From NCBI GenBank assembly GCA_014529385.2, contig CM043945.1, forward strand, positions 2,824,312 to 2,888,311: a stretch of 64,000 nt of DNA, written 5' to 3'. Origin of the DNA: Adiantum capillus-veneris. Taxonomy: Eukaryota; Streptophyta; Polypodiopsida; Polypodiales; Pteridaceae. Position numbers and translations under genes: made by a program. Positions 40,329 to 49,544 of this stretch are shown piece by piece. The notes under the pieces were generated by a model. The model made no database searches, was not told where the DNA came from, and worked only from the letters and a program-made list of their open reading frames with translations. How positions within the stretch are numbered: position 1 is the first letter of the stretch; every line of letters starts with the position of its first letter.

Positions 40329-43039
40329 TATACAGGTATACAGGAGTTACAAAGCAGCTACAAGTGCCAAAAACAAAGAAAAACAAAAATTATATTACAA
40401 GGGCAGTGTCTTACATGATTTTGCAATTTTTATGTTTGATTGCCGATATTGATAATATTTATGCCCTTATATACCTTGTTTTGCAACAAGAAGAGATCAA
40501 ATGATGAATTTGGGTCTCTAGACGTGTAAATATCACTAAATAAGAGTGTTTTTGGAGCTAAAAAGTGGTAATCCAAGTCCAGAAATCACAAATAAGTGTA
40601 TATTCATATACACAGGGTTATCAGCTATTTATCATGTATGTTTGGAATTTTTTGGCTTCAATTTGCTATTTTCCTTTATTTTTTATGATTTTCTTGATAA
40701 AAGTAAAAGAAAAATAAAAAAACAGGTGAAATGAGATCGGAAAAAGAAAAGAATAGACGGTGATGATCCTAATGACAAGGGCAACCCATGGTAAAAATTG
40801 GGTACAATTCTGAAAAAGTTGCGGAAAGCCCGAAATGACAGAATTTTGGCAAAGTGGACAGATTTTTCAGAAACAGGTCAACCGGAGTCCAAATTGAGAA
40901 ATTTCAAATCCTAAAGTGCATTTCACGACGAGATAGGAGCACATGTCAAATTTGGTAACAAGTGATCCGGGAAGTCCGAAGTTAAGTATTTTTCACTTCA
41001 CTTTCAAGCTCATTTCCACTATTACCTTCTTGGAGAGAGCAAAGAGCACACAGGAGCATCCGACCTTCTACCGCCTTCTACGACTGCTACGAGAGCTCAG
41101 AGGACACCAGACATGAGAGGTAGACTCGTTGCCAAAAGCTTTTGATGCTTATCGTTAACTTTTGTCGCGAAAACTGACCAAAACCAAGAAACAAGAGCAG
41201 ACGGGGAATGGGGAAGAACGCTAGGTAGGGGCACAACCGCCTAACCAAACCTTGCAAGAACTTAGAGGTGGGTTACCCTAACATAGAAGATGGGTTGCTA
41301 ACACTCAAAGCTCGAGAAAGAACGACTGGAAAAACCCTAGGTCAACAGAGCCTGCAAGAGGCAAATAGGAAAAAGTTGTCGAAACGACACAAAACTTCTC
41401 AGGAAGCTTAACAACATCGAGGGAAATGCAACCATGGATTATCTCCAGGTTTGGACCACCAAAAGTAGGTCGGAACAACCGATTCGGCTGCGGACACACA
41501 AAGCGTCATTTTGGCATAGCGGCTAAAATTGACGACCAAATGACATGAAACTTCACAAGCAGCTTCAAATGTACATGGATGACTTATGTTGCAAGCAAAA
41601 CCCAAAAGAAAGCTGATTCACTTACCGATGGTGAAAAAGAAGCTTTCGGGCAACCAAATGGAGAAAGATGGAGAACGGGGAGCCAAAGTCAAGCTCAACC
41701 AAATAGGTGGCTTCACAACATATCCAATGAGCTGGAAATGCAACTCTCGAGAAGAAAAGTTGAAGAAATTCAACTCCAAGGCAAAACGACGACTTCGGAG
41801 ACTGAAATGCCTATAAGGGGGCTTTTTAGCTAAACTGATGACTTTTTAAGTTGAAAACTAGTTAGCAGGGCTTAGGGAACTAGCACAAAGCATTCTTTGC
41901 ACAAAAAGACCAACATTTCAAGAAAAGACATCATACGCGTATGATGTCTCACAGCATGATTTTCACATCCATTTCAACATTTGAGTGCATAGCCTCATTC
42001 CACATGTTAATCACATCCTATGAACCAAGTATCATGAGAATTGGAGTTACAAAACCCAAGGAAAACCAAAAAGACGCAAAGTAGGCCATAAAATTGATTT
42101 TTGGTCCTAATTTTGTCAAAATAACTCCAAACTCATTGAAACTTTGTAGGATTGTTGATGAACACATCTACAAGCTATCTGGAACCAAAAAGCACCATTT
42201 TGACACAAAAGACATCATACGCGTATGATGTCTATTTGCACTTACAGAGGCAAAACTGCTCATTTGACATCATACATCCATTATATATATCTAATACATG
42301 CTACATATGAAGTTTGGAACCATTTGGTCAAGTGGATCACCCCATTAGCCCAATTGAGGGAAAATCCTTCATCCAAAGCCTATTTTAGCCCAAAAATCCA
42401 ACATACTCAAGTCCAAACCAAGATTTGAGTAGAGACAGTCCTTCACTAGTACATGGGGAGTCCACAGAACCAATCCCATGAAAAATTGATGAAAAAGACA
42501 TCATACGCGTATGATGTCTTTAGAGCCATTTTTAGCCCAAAATCTATCCAAACTTCATAAATCCATTGAATAAGCTTATCTAAAGCCAAATCCAAGCTTA
42601 TAGAGAAATTTGGTCCAAAAATACACTAAAAGACATCATACGCGTATGATGTCTCACTATGTGATTTTGGCACCTCAGGGCTTCAACCACCAAACAGAAG
42701 TGATCTACATGCCATTTGAAGGTGAACCACCAAGTTTTATCCAATTTGGATCATAAAATCCATTTCCCTTTCAAAATTTTGCCGAGAGCCTGAACTGGAC
42801 TAAACTGGCCAAAACTTGACCAAATGGGATCCAAACTCAAATCCAAGCATATGATACTCATGTATACACTATCAGCTACAAAAGACATCATACGCGTATG
42901 ATGTCTCCAGCATGATTCTGAGCCCAGTTTGCATATTTTTTCACCTACCCTGCATCCTTAGGCCCTGAATAGCTCATGTTTCAATTTTCAAGTCATTTGA
43001 ATAGTTAAAAGCTTCATTTCGGCCTTCAGTACTAAAAAG
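40329..43039 (+). promoter_or_regulatory. internal leader between Pol and accessory ORFs, 2.7 kb
   Basis: Non-coding by inspection (short frames at 41579-41833 look fortuitous). Five palindromes lie in its last third, arranged as in the 5' leader. The stretch between 41030 and 41110 has a CT/GA-rich character. A second promoter, a splice acceptor or an internal ribosome entry region would all fit; none is proven. Confidence 0.55.
41926..42916. repeat. dispersed 24-bp palindromes, Element B type, internal set
   Basis: Five perfect copies: 41926, 42210, 42496, 42631, 42893. Spacing 135-286 bp. A degenerate half copy (GACATCATACAT) follows at about 42266. No sequence differences among the five, although the DNA between them differs strongly. 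Confidence 0.97.
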
Positions 43040-44059
43040 ATGCTAACTTCTGAAATTGGAGTTACAGGATCCATGGATTCCGCCAAGTTATTGGCAACGA
43101 AGAGAAAAAGACCGACAATCAAAGATGCTCTTGCAGAAGCGGAACCCTTTGACATTCCAGCAGAAACCCTCAAGCTAACCAAAACTTGGGTGGAGGAAGC
43201 AGTACTGGAACAAGAGGGAATAAAGATCTACCAGGGGACTTTCAGAGATCCTCAAGGGCAAGCGGTGGATATACCGATGATCCCACAAGAATTGGTGGAT
43301 TATAGCAGGTCAGAGAACATCAGCAGGTACCTGGAAAGGGCAGACTTGCACAGATTCTTCACCTCGAGACCATCACGTGTAGATACAAGAAGAGTGTATG
43401 AGTTGGCAACCTCCATTCAGAAGGATGGGAAAGCCACATTGACAGCAATAGATGGAGAGAAAGTAGAGGTACATATCACTCCACAGCTCATTGCAGATGC
43501 ATTGAAGCTGCACAACAAAGGGAGCTCTGTCAGGGAAAGAAGGGAGGCTATAGAGGTTTATGGGTCCAAGAAACAGAATGCAACTTATGGAGATATGGCA
43601 GACCAAAGAGCGGCAACCCTTTGCCGACTGTACAACCAGTTTCTCCATGTTTGCAGTAAAAGACCGCAAAAGTATACGACACCGCCCCATGCCATTGCGA
43701 CCACCATCACATGGGCATTAAAGAGCAATATGCCAAAAGAGGTGAATTACGCTCAACACATCCACGAGCAAGTAATTGCCATGCACAACGAGAAGCCAAA
43801 GTATATAGGAGGAGCTGAAGTTTTGACAAGAATAGCTTATGAAGCTATTGGAGCCAGAGATCAATGGCCAAAGGTTCCCTCCCAGAATGAGTGGCTTAGA
43901 GAAGCCGATGAGGAGGAAGAACAGCCTGAAGTATCCAAGAGGGCGTCCACAAGAGCACGCAGGAAACTAGAAATAGTTTCAGAACCTGAAGAGAATGTGG
44001 ATGAGCCGATTTTGAAGAAAGCAAAGAAGAAGGTTGCTCCCAAGCAAACCAAAAGTTAG
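43040..44059 (+). CDS. accessory ORF1 of Element B
   Basis: 339 codons after the internal leader. Basic start (KRKRPTIKDALAEAEPF), a helical middle (ISRYLERADLHRFFTSRPSR, ITPQLIADALKLHNKGS, RAATLCRLYNQFLHV) and a lysine-rich tail. It somewhat resembles proteins annotated in plants as 'putative plant transposon protein', but this is uncertain. No membrane segment or signal peptide is visible, so it does not look like an envelope protein. It ends in TAG (44057-44059) and is followed in the same frame, 12 bases later, by ORF2. Confidence 0.75.
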   Translation: MLTSEIGVTGSMDSAKLLATKRKRPTIKDALAEAEPFDIPAETLKLTKTWVEEAVLEQEGIKIYQGTFRDPQGQAVDIPMIPQELVDYSRSENISRYLERADLHRFFTSRPSRVDTRRVYELATSIQKDGKATLTAIDGEKVEVHITPQLIADALKLHNKGSSVRERREAIEVYGSKKQNATYGDMADQRAATLCRLYNQFLHVCSKRPQKYTTPPHAIATTITWALKSNMPKEVNYAQHIHEQVIAMHNEKPKYIGGAEVLTRIAYEAIGARDQWPKVPSQNEWLREADEEEEQPEVSKRASTRARRKLEIVSEPEENVDEPILKKAKKKVAPKQTKS

Positions 44060-44071
44060 AAAGCGGCAAGA

Positions 44072-46282
44072 ATGGAAAGACTGGTGGAGCTGTTTAGAGC
44101 GGAAAGAGCTCTAAAGGGGGACTTTGAAGAAAAGTGGGTTCCAGACCCCACTAAAGTCGGAACTAGCTCAGCCAGGCCACATGTTGATCAATATGATCAA
44201 TATATTAGAGCTTATGAGGAGTCAGAGGCTATACTGGAGCAGCAACATGTCGAGCCATACACTGAAGAGGAAGTACAGCTTTTAAAAGCTGAGCTGCAAA
44301 AGGACGACAAGGGGAAGAAGAAAGTAGATGAGTCTACTGAACCTCAAGAGAAAGACGGGCAAGTAAACAAAGGGAAAGCCAAGATGACTGAGGACAATCA
44401 GCCCTCCTTTACTGATGTACCCAGCCCGAAGAAGACGGAAATCATTGTGGAAGAGACCACAGTAGATATGGACACGGCTGGTATGGAAAAGCCGGAGGCC
44501 GGGACCAAGGAAAAGGAGATAGATCCAATTCAGCAAAAGAAAAACGATTATGAGGATCTGGTAGCGATAGGGTACACTGAAGAAGAGGCCCTTGAGGCGG
44601 TTTATGGGATCACCCTACAAAAACAAGATGATCGGAGAGGGACAGAGGAAAATACAAAGAGTACAAAAGAAAGTGATGAAAAACTGGAAGAGCAGAACGT
44701 ACTAGAAGAGCCGAAGCCAGTGGAGGTGGTGGCCAAAAAAGCTTTAGAGTTGACAGATGAAGATGAAAAAGACATGCACATGGTGCATGAACTGCTCAAC
44801 AAGATCAAAGAAAGATCCAAGGCAAAGGAAGTGGAGATTGAGACAGCCAAACAAAGGGAAGCCGAGTTGCAGAGGAAATTAGAGGATGCTATGAATGAAT
44901 CTGAAAGTCATAAAGCATCACTCTACGATGCGGAAAACGAGAGAGATGGCTTGATACTCCAGCTAGCCGATGCTTCAAGAGAAGTAACAAGTGCACAGGA
45001 AGCAAGGGAGCGGATGGAAGACGACTTGGAGGCGGCTAAAGATGAGCTCATTGAGCTAAGGGAAAGAGTCGAGCTCCAAGAAAGAACAATCACTAGACTC
45101 AGGACTACCCCTAGAGCTAGCAGAGCAGGAACCGAACAAGAGGGAGCTCTTGTACCAGCTCTGGAAGACCAGGTCCGAAGCTTACAAAGAGAGCTAAGAT
45201 TAGAGCAAGTGCAAAGGTTGCACATGGCGGAGGGATCATTGGCAGCAGAGGAGAGGCTCACTTTAGAAAATCAAACACTAAGAACAGAGAATGAGACCCT
45301 CCGCAAACAGCTCCAAGATCTACAAGAGCAACAAAGAAGAGAGACAGAGACACCACAAGAAGGATCAGGTGGAGCAGCCATAGAGCTACCAGAAACTGGA
45401 GAGGCAACCACAATTGAAGATCCAGCCCCAGTTCAAGAGGTGGCCTCAACTTCAGGAATCTCTGAAGAAGAAGAACAAATGCTCCATGACCAAATAGAAA
45501 AGTCAACAGAGGAGAGTGCCAAGGCGGAAATGGAATGGGAGAGGAGACTCCTAATCTCCATTAGACTTCAGGGATTAGACACAAAAGTGCTCCATGAAGA
45601 GTGGATGCAACCCAGCCTACCTTTCCCTTTGATGAAGTTTGAAGTGATAAAAACGAAAAAGAGAATAGAGGAGGAGCAGTATGCCGCTCTTTACGAAGAC
45701 GACATCACAAAAGAGGAACAATCAAAGAAGATTGTAGATTCGCAGCCTAGATGGAGGAAAGGTTGGCTGAACAAATACCCAGCCTACCTCATCTACTTGG
45801 TAGAGGCACCAAAGGAGATTCGGGAGGATGCAACCTTCTGCCCGGTGCCAAGAGTCAGAAGCTGGAAAGAGCATGGCAGGATTGCAGAAAAGAAGCCAAA
45901 TTGGCTTAATTACCCAAGGATGCCAGGACCACAGGCAGGAGAGAGAATAGGTAAAGCCTACATGGTGAAAACCCTAACGGGCACCATCAAGCTCTTTACT
46001 GGCTCTCCTGACCTTTCGTGTCAGATGCTCAAGAAAATTTTCACGACTCTCTTAGCTTGCATTGAAGTGTTCGCGCCAGATAAAGCCACGACCTCGAGTC
46101 TACTATCGACGGCCGACACAGTGACTGATATGATGAATGACCTTTCATTGCAGCCTTCTCCAAAAGTGTTGGACCTCCTATACCAGAGGATTATGTTTTT
46201 GCCTAGCTTCCACATGCAAACATTCGAACTTTCTACACCGGATTTTTCACCCACGAAAGCAAAATATTCGGCCCAACCTTGA
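44072..46282 (+). CDS. accessory ORF2 of Element B: coiled-coil protein
   Basis: 736 codons, same frame as ORF1 across one TAG, so the two may be one 1080-residue product in intact copies. N-terminal third acidic and Lys-rich; residues about 240-440 form a long heptad-rich coiled coil (LEDAMNESESHKASLYDAEN, LEAAKDELIELRERVELQER, LENQTLRTENETLRKQLQDL). The C-terminal domain (residues about 490-720) has SLPFPLMKFEV, RWRKGWLNKYPAYLIYLVEA, TFCPVPRVRSW and GSPDLSCQMLKKIF; this domain recurs as a relic at 7300-7880. No enzyme motif. A structural or particle-associated role is only a guess. Confidence 0.8.
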   Translation: MERLVELFRAERALKGDFEEKWVPDPTKVGTSSARPHVDQYDQYIRAYEESEAILEQQHVEPYTEEEVQLLKAELQKDDKGKKKVDESTEPQEKDGQVNKGKAKMTEDNQPSFTDVPSPKKTEIIVEETTVDMDTAGMEKPEAGTKEKEIDPIQQKKNDYEDLVAIGYTEEEALEAVYGITLQKQDDRRGTEENTKSTKESDEKLEEQNVLEEPKPVEVVAKKALELTDEDEKDMHMVHELLNKIKERSKAKEVEIETAKQREAELQRKLEDAMNESESHKASLYDAENERDGLILQLADASREVTSAQEARERMEDDLEAAKDELIELRERVELQERTITRLRTTPRASRAGTEQEGALVPALEDQVRSLQRELRLEQVQRLHMAEGSLAAEERLTLENQTLRTENETLRKQLQDLQEQQRRETETPQEGSGGAAIELPETGEATTIEDPAPVQEVASTSGISEEEEQMLHDQIEKSTEESAKAEMEWERRLLISIRLQGLDTKVLHEEWMQPSLPFPLMKFEVIKTKKRIEEEQYAALYEDDITKEEQSKKIVDSQPRWRKGWLNKYPAYLIYLVEAPKEIREDATFCPVPRVRSWKEHGRIAEKKPNWLNYPRMPGPQAGERIGKAYMVKTLTGTIKLFTGSPDLSCQMLKKIFTTLLACIEVFAPDKATTSSLLSTADTVTDMMNDLSLQPSPKVLDLLYQRIMFLPSFHMQTFELSTPDFSPTKAKYSAQP

Positions 46283-46360
46283 CCATCGGCAACCTGCGAT
46301 ACGAATCACATTTGCAGATGCTCAAGACGACAGGACTTTATTGACCAAGCATAAAGGTCA

Positions 46361-46393
46361 TGTCAGGGACGACATGAACGCGGAGGGGGGAAG
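46361..46393 (+). promoter_or_regulatory. Element B hairpin and 3' polypurine tract
   Basis: CATGTC-AGGGAC-GACATG (6-bp stem) is followed by AACGC and then GGAGGGGGGAAG (46382-46393), which touches the LTR. The same hairpin and tract occur in Element A. In one frame the stretch reads [12 protein letters not shown] ([12 protein letters not shown] in A). Confidence 0.9.
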
Positions 46394-47340
46394 TGTTGAG
46401 CGAGCCAGCACAGGATCACACCCACATTTTTGCTCACACTCATCATTTTTGTAACCATTGATTGTAATAAATGTCTTTCCGACATTGATTTTGAATTGAG
46501 CCATTCATTAAGTAACGGGACTCAATTGAGTTTCCAGCTTGTAATCCCGAAGTAATTTCACTTGCTGATGTAATTAGTTAGAGATGTTCTCACCTCCAAG
46601 GCTGAGGTATATAAGCCAAAGTTTTTGTAACCTAAGGGATTCAGATTATTAATCAAAGTGAGTTTTTGGAGCGCCGTGACTGTGTCTGAGAGAGAGTGAG
46701 AGAGAGAGAGAGAGTCTTATCTACTTGCTACGCGAGCTACGGAGCCGCCATTGGAGAAGCGACACCGCCATTGTGTTAGCAACGGCGAGAGCTACGCACT
46801 GATACCAAGAGTGCGCGCTATCGGCTTCTATGTGTGGTAAGTTCCTACGAGCTTCGGTGTGAGTTTTCTTCCAACTCGTGTGTCGAAATAGAGCGTGCAG
46901 CATATCTATAGAACCACAACGAGTAGAGCTACGCATTAGTACCATCGGGGTCAAGTTTCGGTCACCTGTATTTTTCGGCCTGTCTTCATACGCGTTTACC
47001 GCACGGAGTGATTATAGGTTGATTTTGCAGTTCAAGTCTTAAGGGTGTTGTTCTTATCTAGTGCATAGAATTCCCCTTGAGTTTGAGATCGATTCAATGA
47101 TTCTAGATCCTGTTTCGTATAGCATTCGTTCATAGTACGGATTTCAGCCACTTGCGTATTTTAGAACTTAGATTTGATTTCCTTAGTAGTGATTGTCATT
47201 AGAAGGTCGAGTAGGTGATTTGACACCCACCTAGTTGTTTCCATGCGCCTGCGGGTCAAGCTTCGTCCTCGTCTGACAAATTCTGTTGTTGGTTGAGTTC
47301 TCGCTATTTAGCTTCCGCTAGCGGCGTAACCGCCTTAACA
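46394..47340 (+). repeat. Element B right (3') LTR, 947 bp
   Basis: Partner of 28540-29486; about 14 single-base differences. TATA candidate at 46608-46614 and palindrome half core CATACGCGT at 46987-46995. Confidence 0.98.
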
Positions 47341-47345
47341 GCAAG

Positions 47346-47418
47346 CCATGGGGCTCCTGAATGCTCATTGGACCCCTTGGGAGACTGCCCAATAGTCTTC
47401 TAGGAGACTTAATTCTCA
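47346..47418 (-). repeat. LTR copy R1, right part (truncated)
   Basis: Continues the LTR interrupted at 28539 (compare 56824-56900). It stops matching near 47418 inside CTTAATTCTC(A/G)TTG, where copia Element D coding sequence starts. A deletion or recombination junction rather than a clean insertion. Confidence 0.8.
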
Positions 47419-47981
47419 TTGTTTTATCCCATGATTAGCCAGAACTGCATTAAACTCATGAGATATATGCTCCCCCCCTCGATCTAAACGGAGGGTGCCT
47501 ATAGTACATTTAGACACATTTTCATCCATAGCTAAAAATTGCTTGAAGCACAAAAACACTTTAAACCTAGCATTAAGTGGATACACCCATGTATGCCTCA
47601 AGTAATCATCAATGAAAATCACAAAGTATAGGTAATTGCCTAAGGACGGAGTTTGCATAGGCCCACAAACATCACTATGCGTAAGTTGCAATTTGCATAT
47701 AGCCCTTAACCCTCCTTTGGAAACTTTGAACGCTGCATCTTACCCAAAATACAACTTTCACAAACATGTTTCGAAGGTGCTTCAAGAGGTGGCAAAGAAG
47801 AAACCATATCAAAATTTTGTAAACACAGTAAATTGGTAAAATTTAGTTGTCCAAAATGTGCAAGCCAAATTTTTTCCTCTGAAACAACCTTTGAATCCAC
47901 AATTGCATTTGCAAAATTCTGACCATACTTGTCATACAAAGTAAGTTTATACAACCCACGACACAAAATGCTAGATACAAA
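47419..47981 (-). pseudogene. Element D copia: integrase fragment
   Basis: Minus-strand frames 47984-47706 (pre-integrase: IWLAHFGQLNFTNLLCLQNF ... CESCILGKMQRSKFP, zinc HHCC) and 47691-47416 (core: LTHSDVCGPMQTPSLGNYLY, FVIFIDDYLRHTWVY, LRLDRGGEHISHEF), joined by a frameshift. It ends abruptly at FNAVLANHGIKQ, before the catalytic Glu, at the junction with R1. RT and the 3' LTR are missing. Confidence 0.88.
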
Positions 47982-47986
47982 CATTT

Positions 47987-48070
47987 TGTTAGGAAATAAG
48001 ACGTAGCTAAATAGATAATTGAGTAGATTACTTAATGGAGAGAGACAGATTTACATACACGAGATTATAG

Positions 48071-48135
<65 letters not shown>

Positions 48136-48770
48136 TACACATGATATACGTGGTTCACCCAATGTGGGCTACGTCAACGGGAAAGCAGCCACTCAATGGC
48201 TTTAGTACTTCAAAACAAGAAGTAGTTTACAAAGGGATTATACCCTTAATGGAGCTCCCGCCTTGCTTCACTCTCACCACCTCACACTTACCTTGTTGCA
48301 TCAACTTCACACAATGAAATGTGTGTAGAAATGGCCTCCTTTTATAGGCCAAAAGGGCTGCCCTCTCTTATGAAAGACAGCAATATGTAGCCGCCCTTGT
48401 GCGAATAAGTCCAAATCGGACTCTCCAATCCGCCCATGTGTGGCTGCCCTTGAGAAGACAAGTCCGCTTTTGAATTCGGCCACCGGCCATTGAATTTGGC
48501 CACCGGCCACCGGCCATTGAGTTCCGACTGGTTGTTTTCCGACCACTTTCCGGCCGCCGTCCGGCCATAATATTCCGGCGAAAAAAAAGTCTTGGGGGCC
48601 TCGGCCCCCGAGGCCTCTAAAGTTGCCCCTGATTCTTGTCCGTGAAAATTTTGGTTTCCGGTGAGTGATTTTCCTTCACGCACGATGGCTTCTCCTCATA
48701 ATGGGGGCCTTACAAATGTGCGCTTTTACCACAGAAAATTACAAGGGTAAATCAGGCTCCATACTTAACA
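47987..48770 (-). repeat. Element C left LTR, 784 bp
   Basis: TGTTAGGAAATAAG ... ATACTTAACA on the plus strand. Contains (GA)n at 48074-48133 and a GC hairpin GGGGGCCTCGGCCCCCGAGG near 48593. Confidence 0.96.
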
Positions 48771-48829
48771 ATCTCCACTTGGAGACTGATCTCCAAACCA
48801 AACCTGTGACTGCTTTCCATTCTGGCTTC

Positions 48830-49459
48830 TTATCCTTGAATGCCGATTGAAGATGAGCAAAAGCTCAACTTCTCCTTGTTGACCACCTTTGTAAACATGT
48901 CTGCAGGATATTCACTTGTATGCACCTTTCCTAGCTTTAGCTGTCCCTCTTCCAAAAGAGTGCGTATGAAGTGATATCTCATCTCAATGTGCTTTGTCCT
49001 TGAATAAAAGGCTGAGTTCTTCGCAAGATGGATAGCGCTTTGGCTATCACTGTACAAGACACAATTGTCTTGTTTGAATCCAATCTCTTCTAAGAATCTG
49101 TGAAGCCACATAATTTCTTTGCTTGCCTCCGTCATTGCTACATACTCTGCTTCCGTGGTAGAAAGTGAAACCACTTTCTGCAGCTTTGAAGCCCAGCTTA
49201 CTGTTGTGCCTCCAACCGTGAACACATAACCAGTAGTGCTCCTTCGAGTATCTTTGTCACCTGCCATATTTGCATCAGCATACCCTTCTAGAAAAATATC
49301 AGTTCCTCCAAAATACAAAGCATTTGTTGTTGTCCCTTTTAGATACCTAAGTATCCACTTCACAGCTTGCCAATGCTCTTTACCAGGGTTGTCCATGAAC
49401 CTACTCACAACTCCCACTGCATGTGCAATGTCTGGCCTTGTCCAGACCATAGCATACAT
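48830..49459 (-). pseudogene. Element C RNase H
   Basis: 209 codons: YAMVWTRPDIAHAVGVVSRF, LEGYADANMAGDKDTRRSTT (catalytic Asp), SLSTTEAEYVAMTEASKEIM (Glu), LYSDSQSAIHLAKN (Asp) and SRTKHIEMRYHFIRTLL. Upstream in the same frame a TAG replaces a Tyr codon near 49484 (KVP-stop-AAAVG). Confidence 0.93.
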
Positions 49460-49544
49460 TAGAGAACCTACCGCTGCAGCCTATGGAACTTTAGACATAT
49501 AGGCTATATCCTCTTGTGTCTTTGGACACATATCCTTCGTTAGT

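Larger units (their letters stand above)
28535..47345 (+). mobile_element. Element B: large Ty3/gypsy (Tat/Athila-like) retrotransposon, 18.8 kb
   Basis: Target duplication GCAAG at 28535-28539 and 47341-47345; two 947-bp LTRs; tRNA-Asp-type primer site; polypurine tract next to the right LTR. Coding order: Gag, protease 1, RT, gapped RNase H, duplicated HHCC, integrase core, protease 2, Trp-repeat region, internal polypurine tract, second leader, accessory ORF1 and ORF2. Pol is interrupted by three TAG codons and an RNase H deletion, so this copy is dead. LTRs differ at about 14 sites (1.5% by eye). It sits in LTR copy R1; the unoccupied equivalent site is at 56819-56823 in the paralogous LTR. 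Confidence 0.96.

Noticed and set aside
20932-42916. Palindromes as a CRISPR array
   Set aside because: Spacing is irregular (114-444 bp), intervening DNA is repetitive rather than unique spacers, and the host is a plant.
40329-43039. Accessory genes at 41579-41833 and 42225-42428
   Set aside because: Short frames without motifs; the second overlaps a palindrome and both lie in an otherwise non-coding leader.
44282-45506. Long Leu/Ser-rich minus-strand frames opposite accessory ORF2
   Set aside because: Mirror images of the coiled-coil coding strand; the plus frame has clear heptads and continuity.
43040-46282. Envelope-like protein
   Set aside because: No signal peptide, no hydrophobic membrane segment and no cleavage-type site visible.
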